A DNA stretch of 30,488 bases from DASTPP01 sp035762175 (GTDB lineage Bacteria; Myxococcota_A; Polyangia; Polyangiales; Polyangiaceae): assembly GCA_035762175.1 (NCBI GenBank), contig DASTPP010000351.1, positions 1 to 30,488 on the forward strand, read 5' to 3'. A program made the position numbers and the translations under genes. Under the pieces are notes generated by a model. That model worked only from the letters and a program-made list of their open reading frames with translations, was not told the origin of the DNA and ran no database searches. Below are positions 24,302 through 30,488 of the stretch, piece after piece (the stretch's first letter is position 1; every line of letters begins with the position of its first letter).

Positions 24302-25159
24302 ATGCGACTCCTTGGGCTTTGTTTCTTGGCCACGTCTCTGGCGATGGCACTCGGTAGCTGCGCGAAGGGCGAGGTCTACCCCGACGACGATTGCACGCCG
24401 AACGACCGCAAGGCCTGCTCGTGCGACGACGGGGCCAAGGGCTGGCAGCTCTGCCTGAAGAGCCGCAAGTACGAGCCCTGCGCGTGCTCGAGCAACAACC
24501 TGAACGAGGGCCCGCCCGCGCCCTCGTGCGGCAACGGCCGCGTCGAGCCGGGCGAGACCTGCGACGATCGCAACCAGGCCAACAACGACGGCTGCACGGC
24601 GCTCTGCCAGCGGGGCAGCGGGGCCGAGGGCCGCGACGGCTGCGAGGGCCTGCGCCCCTTGCCGCTCGGGCCGGGCGAGGCGCTCGAGGGGCGGCAGGCG
24701 CTCGCCGAGACGCTCGGCGGCGGGCGCGGCAGCTGCGGGGGCGAGGGCGAGGGGGCCGAGCTGGCCTACGCCTTCGTCCCGCGGGTGGCGGGCACGCTCG
24801 AGCTCTCGCTCCGGCCCGAAGACTCGTCGCTCGACGTCGCGCTGTACGTGCGGCGGGGGGCCTGCTCCGACGAGTCGTCCGAGCCCGAGGGCGGCTGTCG
24901 CAACGAGGGCGGCAGGGGCGACGAAGAGGCGCTCAGCCTGCCGGTCGAGGCCGACACGGCCTACTTCGTCTTCGCCGACGCGCCCGGCCCGGGCGAGGTG
25001 ACGCTCTTCGTGCGCCTCGTCGAGGGCGGGGCCGGGGGCTGCGCGGGCGAGGGCGTCGAGTGCGCGACCGGGTTCGGCGGCGGCTGCGAGGCGGGGCGGC
25101 TGACCTGTTTTGAAAACAAGTACCTCGTCTGCCGCCCGGTCGACGAGAGCTGCAACTGA
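24302..25159 (+). CDS. Lipoprotein A: DUF4215 + PPC-like domain
   Basis: The 285-aa product has a lipoprotein signal (MRLLGLCFLATSLAMALGSC, Cys20). Next is a small Cys module (31-62: CTPNDRKACSC ... CLKSRKYEPCAC), then a DUF4215 repeat (76-102: CGNGRVEPGETCDDRNQANN, then DGCTALC), and a PPC-like beta domain (~153-240: ELAYAFVPRVAGTLELSLRP, DVALYVRRGAC, AYFVFADAPG). It ends after a further Cys pattern (CATGFGGGC ... CFENKYLVC), exactly where lipoproteins B and C continue with their MopE-like motif and Cys/Trp modules. It is thus a short form of B and C. It stops 16 bp before metalloprotease 1. The ATG at 24302 is preferred to the one at 24239 because it gives a proper signal. Confidence 0.85.
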   Translation: MRLLGLCFLATSLAMALGSCAKGEVYPDDDCTPNDRKACSCDDGAKGWQLCLKSRKYEPCACSSNNLNEGPPAPSCGNGRVEPGETCDDRNQANNDGCTALCQRGSGAEGRDGCEGLRPLPLGPGEALEGRQALAETLGGGRGSCGGEGEGAELAYAFVPRVAGTLELSLRPEDSSLDVALYVRRGACSDESSEPEGGCRNEGGRGDEEALSLPVEADTAYFVFADAPGPGEVTLFVRLVEGGAGGCAGEGVECATGFGGGCEAGRLTCFENKYLVCRPVDESCN

Positions 25160-25175
25160 GGGGGGGGCGGGGCGC

Positions 25176-26149
25176 GTGGGCCGGCGGGTGCGGGCGGCGG
25201 CCCTGGTGGCCTTCGCGGCGGCCCTCGCGCCGGGCCCGGCGGGCGCCTTCTGCCGCTCGGTCGCGTGCCCGGCCGACGCGTTCAAGAAGCGCGACCGAGA
25301 CGGCGAGCTCGTCGGCTGCTTCGACCCCGGGACGGGCTGCCCGGCCAACTACCCGCGCACCTTCTGGCGGACGAGCTGCGTCGGGTTCAGCTTCCAGCGC
25401 GACTTCAGCAACATCTACGACCGCGACCTCTTGCGCGACGCGGTGCGCCGCTCGTTCCAGACCTGGTCCGAGGCGCCCTGCCCCGCGGGCGGCTTCGCGA
25501 GCGTCTCGTTCGTCGAGCTGGCGCGCGCCTCGTGCGCGCGCGTCGAGTTCAACGAGGAGGGGCCCAACGCCAACGTCGTCATCTTCCGCGACGAGGGCTT
25601 CGAGTACGACCCGGCGACGTGCAACTCGCCCGACCGCATCTGCAACACGCTCGCGCGCACCGTCACCACGTACGACCTGAAGACGGGCGAGCTGATGGGC
25701 GCCGACATCGAGATCAACACGTCGTACAACGTGTTCGGCTTCGCCGGCGAGCCCGACCTCTTCGACCTCGAGGCGGTCGTCACGCACGAGGTCGGCCACT
25801 TCTTGGGCCTCGCGCACACGCAGGGCGACGAGCACCCGGACGCGACCATGTACGCCGAGATCGCCGCCGGCCAGACCGCGCAGCGCTACCTCGCGCAAGA
25901 CGATCTCGAGGCGGTCTGCGCGGTCTACCCGCCCGGGCCGGCGCGCGAGCGCTGCGACCCCGAGCCCTGGGGCGGCTTCGCGAGCGCGTGCGGCGACGCG
26001 CCCTCGGGCTGCGCGGCGGGGCCGCCGGGGGGGGCCCGGGGCGGCGCGGCCTGGCTGGCGCTCGGGCTGGCGGCGGCGTGGGCCGCCCGCCCGGCCCGGG
26101 CGCGCCCTCGCGGCGGGGGGGCGGGCCGCGGGGCCCGGGGGGCCGGGGC

Positions 26150-26153
<4 letters not shown>
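25176..26153 (+). CDS. Secreted metzincin metalloprotease 1 (MYXO-CTERM-like)
   Basis: A zinc endopeptidase of matrixin/metzincin type. The 325-aa product has a signal peptide (to ~residue 24, PAGAF), two Cys-rich N-terminal segments (CRSVACPAD; CVGFSFQRDFS at 68-78), the strand GADIEINTSYN (175-185) and the zinc site HEVGHFLGLAH (His204, Glu205, His208, His214) with Met225 of a likely Met-turn (DATMYA). The C-terminus has Gly-Cys (278-279), a hydrophobic stretch and an Arg cluster, as in MYXO-CTERM sorting signals. The GTG at 25176 sits in a G-rich context 16 bp after lipoprotein A. Its stop overlaps the GTG of lipoprotein B. No large propeptide is visible. Confidence 0.85.
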
Positions 26154-27469
<1,316 letters not shown>

Positions 27470-27499
27470 GAGCCGCTAGCGACCGGGGGCCCGCCTTGC

Positions 27500-27505
27500 T
27501 AGAGT
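27500..27505 (+). promoter_or_regulatory. Possible -10 element TAGAGT
   Basis: TAGAGT in the 66-bp gap between lipoprotein B and metalloprotease 2, about 30 nt before the start. Same hexamer as the predicted str promoter. No good -35 box. It would allow the protease 2/lipoprotein C pair to be transcribed on its own. Confidence 0.3.
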
Positions 27506-27535
27506 GCAACCGCCGCCTTTGTGGGAGAACCTAGC

Positions 27536-28990
27536 TTGCGTCGCTGGCTCGTGGCAGGTCTTTTGGCGCTCGGGCTCGCCGCCCCGGCCGGCCGGCCCGC
27601 GCACGCGTTCTGCCGCTCGGTGGTCTGCCCCCCCGGCTCGCCCAACCGCTGCCTGAACCCCGCGACCGGCTGCCCCGAGGGCACGCCGCTCGCTTGGCGC
27701 AGCCCCTGCGTCGGGTTCAGCTTCCAGCGCGACTTCAGCCGCCACTACCCCCACGCCGAGCTGCGCGCCGCGGTCGAGCGCGCCTTCTTCGCCTGGGTCG
27801 GGGTCGAGTGCCCGGGCGGCGGCCAGGCGAGCGTCACCTTCGCCGCGCTCGACGACGTCTCGTGCCGCCGCCAAGAGTTCAACGCCGCGGGGCCGAACGC
27901 GAACGCCGTCATCTTCCGCGACACCGACTTTCAATACACCGACGTCGACAACACGATCGCGAAGACCACGGTCACCTACGACATCACCACGGGCGAGATC
28001 AAAGACGCCGACATCGAGATCAACACGACGTACAACGAGTTCTCGCTCGACGACTCGCCCGAGCGCCTCTACGACCTGCAGGCCGTCATGGCCCACGAGG
28101 CCGGGCACTTCTTGGGCCTCGCGCACACCCAGGGCTTCGAGCACCCGGACGCCACCATGTTCGAGCGCTACGAGGTCGGCCAGACGCACCAGCGCGACCT
28201 GAGCCCCGACGACGTCGCCGCCCTCTGCGCCGCCTACCCGCCCGGCCGCACCGTCGAGCGCTGCGACCCCGCCCCCCGCGGCGGCCTCGCCGAGGCCTGC
28301 GGCTCCGACGAGAGCGCCAACGGCTGCTCGCTCGCCGCCCCGCCCCCCTCCGCCCCCGCCGGGGCGCCCTTGCTGACCGCCGCGGCCGCCGCGCTCGCCC
28401 TGCGCGCGCGCCGCGCCCGCCGCCCTTACCGCCACGCCGCCCCCCCGCGGCCGGAGCCCCGCTTATCCCCCCGATGCGACGCCCGCTTCTCGCCCTCTGC
28501 CTCGCCCCCCTGCTCGCCGCCCTCGCCGGCTCGTGCGCCGAGGGCGAGCCGCGCGTGGGCACCAGCTGCACCCCCAACCAACGCACCTTCTGCCGCTGCC
28601 CCGACGGCGAGGGCGGCACCCAGCTCTGCGCGGCCGACGGCCGCTCGTTCGGCGAGTGCGGCCCCTGCGCCGCCACGAGCCCCGGCGGCGACGACGACGA
28701 CGACCTGCCCATCACCGGCGCCCGCCCCGTCTGCGGCAACCAGATCGTCGAGCCCGGCGAGCAGTGCGACGACGGCAACGACGACGACGGCGACGAGTGC
28801 TCGTCGCTCTGCCAGCGCGGCCGCCCCGGCGGCCCCGCGCCCGGCGAGGCCGCCGACGCCTGCGACGGCGCCGCGCCCGCCAGCCTCAACGTGGGCGTCG
28901 AGTTCCAGTCGCGCCAGGGCCTCGCCGCCGCCGGCGCCGACCTGCTCGGCAGCTGCGGCGGCGACGCCGCCGAGCTCGTCTTCGGCCTGA
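27536..28990 (+). CDS. Secreted metzincin metalloprotease 2, frame runs into lipoprotein C
   Basis: Paralog of the protease at 25176-26153, with shared CVGFSFQRDFS, GxDIEINTxYN and HEAGHFLGLAHTQG blocks. The TTG at 27536 has GGGAG 8 nt upstream and gives a normal signal (LRRWLVAGLLALGL ... AHAF); a GTG at 27521 lacks a ribosome site. From the TTG the zinc ligands are His187, His191 and His197, with catalytic Glu188. A Gly-Cys (263-264), hydrophobic stretch and Arg cluster (~290-297) form a MYXO-CTERM-like end where the protein should stop. No stop codon follows: the frame continues through Ala/Pro/Ser/Thr-rich sequence to TGA 28988-28990, 517 nt inside lipoprotein C. Lost stop, natural overlap or assembly error are all possible. 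Confidence 0.8.
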   Translation: MRRWLVAGLLALGLAAPAGRPAHAFCRSVVCPPGSPNRCLNPATGCPEGTPLAWRSPCVGFSFQRDFSRHYPHAELRAAVERAFFAWVGVECPGGGQASVTFAALDDVSCRRQEFNAAGPNANAVIFRDTDFQYTDVDNTIAKTTVTYDITTGEIKDADIEINTTYNEFSLDDSPERLYDLQAVMAHEAGHFLGLAHTQGFEHPDATMFERYEVGQTHQRDLSPDDVAALCAAYPPGRTVERCDPAPRGGLAEACGSDESANGCSLAAPPPSAPAGAPLLTAAAAALALRARRARRPYRHAAPPRPEPRLSPRCDARFSPSASPPCSPPSPARAPRASRAWAPAAPPTNAPSAAAPTARAAPSSARPTAARSASAAPAPPRAPAATTTTTCPSPAPAPSAATRSSSPASSATTATTTTATSARRSASAAAPAAPRPARPPTPATAPRPPASTWASSSSRARASPPPAPTCSAAAAATPPSSSSA

Positions 28991-29841
28991 CCCCCACCAT
29001 CACCGGCCGCCTCGAGCTCTCGCTCCGGCCCGACGACCCCGCGCTCGACGTCGTGCTCTACGTGCGCCGCGGCGCCTGCACCGACCCCGCGTCCGAGCCC
29101 GCGGGCGGCTGCCAGAACGCCGCCGCCGCCGGCGGCGAAGAGGCGCTCAGCCTGCCGGTCGAGGCCGGCACGTCCTACTTCGTCTTCGCCGACGCCCAGG
29201 GCGCCCTCGCCGGCGCCGCCCCGTTCACGCTCACCGCCCGCGTCAACCCCACCGAGCCCTGCCAGGGCGAGGGCACCGCGTGCCTGACCGGCCTGCCCGG
29301 CGCCTGCGCCGACGGCACCCTCCGCTGCGTCGAGGGGCAGTTTCTCGTGTGTCGGTCCGAGCAGGGCTCGGCGCAAGAGGCCTGCGGCGACGGGGTCGAC
29401 AACGACTGCGACGGCGACACCGACGAGGGCTGCCCCTGCGCCCACGACCGCTGCGCCACCGGCGGCCAGCTCGACCCGAGCTGCACCGTCGGCGGCGCCG
29501 CCGACCCCTGCATCCAGGCCATCTGCGCCGCCGACCCCTTCTGCTGCGACCCCGTCGCCGAGCCCGACGGCCTCTGGGACTTGGCCTGCGTCAACCAGGT
29601 CTACTTCGTCTGCGGCTCGCTCACCTGCGAGGCGCACGAAGGCGCCTGCGCGCACTCCGTCTGCGAAGAGGGCGCCCCGCTGCAGCCCGGCTGCGACGAC
29701 GACATCGCCTGCGTCAGTAAGCTCTGCGCCGCCGACCCCTTCTGCTGCGGCGCCGGCGGCGGCATCTGGGACGAGTTCTGCGTCGCCAAGGTCACCGAGT
29801 TCTGCGGCATCGACGGCCAGGGCGAGGCCTGCTCGAACTGA
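28474..29841 (+). CDS. Lipoprotein C: DUF4215, PPC-like, MopE-like motif, two Cys/Trp modules
   Basis: The 455-aa product has the layout of lipoprotein B. Signal MRRPLLALCLAPLLAALAGSC (Cys21), N-terminal Cys module (32-65), an Asp-run linker, DUF4215 (87-113, CGNQIVEPGEQCDDGNDDDG), PPC-like domain (~167-257, DVVLYVRRGAC, SYFVFADAQ), MopE-like CGDGVDNDCDGDTDEGC (304-320), and two C-x-H-x-C ... DPFCC ... W-D-x-x-C-V modules (~322-380 and ~391-444). The ATG at 28474 has no clear Shine-Dalgarno, and the preceding protease frame reads through it. It is the last gene of the array; about 125 bp further on the palindrome array begins. Confidence 0.87.
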   Translation: MRRPLLALCLAPLLAALAGSCAEGEPRVGTSCTPNQRTFCRCPDGEGGTQLCAADGRSFGECGPCAATSPGGDDDDDLPITGARPVCGNQIVEPGEQCDDGNDDDGDECSSLCQRGRPGGPAPGEAADACDGAAPASLNVGVEFQSRQGLAAAGADLLGSCGGDAAELVFGLTPTITGRLELSLRPDDPALDVVLYVRRGACTDPASEPAGGCQNAAAAGGEEALSLPVEAGTSYFVFADAQGALAGAAPFTLTARVNPTEPCQGEGTACLTGLPGACADGTLRCVEGQFLVCRSEQGSAQEACGDGVDNDCDGDTDEGCPCAHDRCATGGQLDPSCTVGGAADPCIQAICAADPFCCDPVAEPDGLWDLACVNQVYFVCGSLTCEAHEGACAHSVCEEGAPLQPGCDDDIACVSKLCAADPFCCGAGGGIWDEFCVAKVTEFCGIDGQGEACSN

Positions 29842-29965
29842 GGGCGCGGCGGGGCCTCGGGTGCGCGCACACCGGGGCGACGTCGGGCCCGCGCCGCGGG
29901 CGGCTACGCCCCGGCCTTCGGGCGCCCGTTGCCTTGACGTCCTTTTCGGCCTCGCTCGAACCCTT

Positions 29966-30224
29966 CGACCGTTACCCCGAGGTCCTCAACGCTCGCGGGG
30001 CAACGGTCCGACCGTTACCCTGACCCCGCAACGGGCTTCAAGAACGCTCCGACCGTTCGCTCGGGGGCGGCAAATGTTGACAAAGTTAGCCTCAACCTCC
30101 CGCCGGAGCCCGTTCCAGACCCAAAAGGAACGGTCGGACCGTTCGATCGAGGTCATCCGCGCCCTCGATCGAACGGTCCGACCGTAGGCGAAGCTCGTCG
30201 AGGGGTCGGAACGGTCCAACCGTG
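29966..30224. repeat. Array of AACGGTCNGACCGTT palindromes at ~43-bp steps
   Basis: Copies: half-site GACCGTT at 29967-29973; perfect 30002-30016; one mismatch 30043-30057; perfect 8+8 form 30128-30144; one mismatch 30172-30186; two mismatches 30210-30224. Centres are at 29966, 30009, 30050, 30136, 30179 and 30217, so steps are 43, 41, 86 (twice 43), 43 and 38 bp. About four helical turns separate neighbours, placing the sites on one DNA face. No other copy was found in the window. Confidence 0.9.
30130..30185. repeat. Perfect 23-bp inverted repeat with 10-nt loop
   Basis: Arms 30130-30152 and 30163-30185 are exact reverse complements around a 10-nt loop. Each arm contains one of the AACGGTC palindromes plus CGATCGAGG, so both small cruciforms and one large hairpin are possible. 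Confidence 0.9.
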
Positions 30225-30375
30225 GTCGACGCCCCCCCAGGGCGAGCGTGACGCGAGGCCCCGCGGCCCTCTCTTCGCCTCTGCCCCGGGGGAGGGGCCA
30301 GGGGTGAGCGCCCTCTCCGCCACTAATACCAGCTGTTCTTGTTCGGACCAGGAATCGGGCCGGGCGCGGCGGGCG

Positions 30376-30447
30376 GCCCCCGAGTGAACTCGGGGGCAGC
30401 GAACGCCCGCGGAAACGGCTCGCCAAGCCCCGCCCGGAGGCGGGGCT
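30376..30447. repeat. Two perfect 9-bp hairpins
   Basis: GCCCCCGAG-TGAA-CTCGGGGGC (30376-30397) and AGCCCCGCC-CGGA-GGCGGGGCT (30426-30447). Neither has a U tract. Could be terminator-like or part of a gene leader beyond the edge. Confidence 0.5.
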
Positions 30448-30488
30448 CCCGCGTCGCGAGCCGCTTCGCGCGCTCGCCCGCAAGACGA

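Larger units (their letters stand above)
29842..30488. other. 647-bp non-coding region with palindrome array and hairpins
   Basis: No gene is supported to the window end; open frames here lack Shine-Dalgarno sites and start in repeats. It holds the palindrome array (29966-30224), and two further perfect hairpins (30376-30397, 30426-30447). A TTGACA at 30077-30082 has no partner -10 box. A gene could begin beyond the window edge. Confidence 0.6.

Noticed and set aside
30077..30082. Promoter from the TTGACA in the palindrome array
   Set aside because: No -10-like hexamer lies 15-19 bp downstream on the plus strand.
29966..30224. CRISPR array
   Set aside because: The repeated part is only 15-17 bp and palindromic, copies are degenerate, one slot is empty, and no cas gene is present.
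30322..30360. rRNA-like fragment (CTAATACC near the right edge)
   Set aside because: The short resemblance to a 16S segment does not extend to flanking conserved positions.
29986..30483. Minus-strand 165-aa open frame as a gene
   Set aside because: It runs through the palindrome array, has no ribosome site or recognisable domain, and has the Arg/Gly/Pro composition of a chance frame.

Overview
The window is a chromosomal segment of a very GC-rich bacterium, most likely a myxobacterium (Myxococcota, probably the Polyangia side). The grounds are the strong G/C preference at third codon positions with long open shadow frames, many lipoproteins, DUF4215 and MopE-like Cys/Asp motifs, MYXO-CTERM-like C-termini (Gly-Cys, hydrophobic stretch, Arg cluster), and TAGAGT-like -10 hexamers. 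No rRNA, tRNA, insertion sequence, integrase or CRISPR array was seen. Family names rest on motif recognition by eye, not on database searches.

Layout. 1-4208, minus strand: the str operon rpsL-rpsG-fusA-tuf (tuf runs off the left edge) behind a TTGACA-16-TAGAGT promoter, with a structured 324-bp leader before fusA. 4325-8684: small accessory genes, namely an unknown 236-aa protein, a PPQQGY-repeat lipoprotein, a single-domain response regulator, a 138-aa unknown, and two divergent TerB-like paralogs. 8714-11641: a GT2 glycosyltransferase, a membrane-anchored unknown, an outer-membrane-barrel-like protein and a rhodanese. 11782-14591, minus strand: ribB(X)-ribH-nusB followed by an orphan M17-N-like domain. 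14688-17238: a Cys-rich lipoprotein, then mqnD (futalosine menaquinone pathway) overlapping a YheT-type hydrolase. 17579-19583: two small unknown proteins and a Tat/lipoprotein esterase. 19769-24008: a PEP-synthase/Rph-like protein whose catalytic His is Ser, an RluA pseudouridine synthase and an exported unknown, joined by stop/start overlaps.

24302-29841 is the most unusual part. It is an alternating array of lipoprotein A, metzincin protease 1, lipoprotein B, metzincin protease 2 and lipoprotein C. The lipoproteins carry DUF4215 and pre-peptidase (PPC-like) domains; B and C add a MopE-like motif and two Cys/Trp modules. The proteases carry HExxHxxGxxH and MYXO-CTERM-like tails. Protease 2 has no stop codon before lipoprotein C starts, so the two frames overlap by 517 nt. 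The arrangement suggests secreted surface proteases working with dedicated lipoprotein partners that carry, in trans, a domain often fused to such proteases.

Downstream (29966-30224) lies an array of palindromes of consensus AACGGTCNGACCGTT at roughly 43-bp steps, including a perfect 23-bp inverted repeat. This is the best candidate here for an uncharacterised regulatory or structural DNA element. Most spacers in the window also hold their own, locally unique tandem repeat, and several plus-strand stop codons lie in short hairpins.
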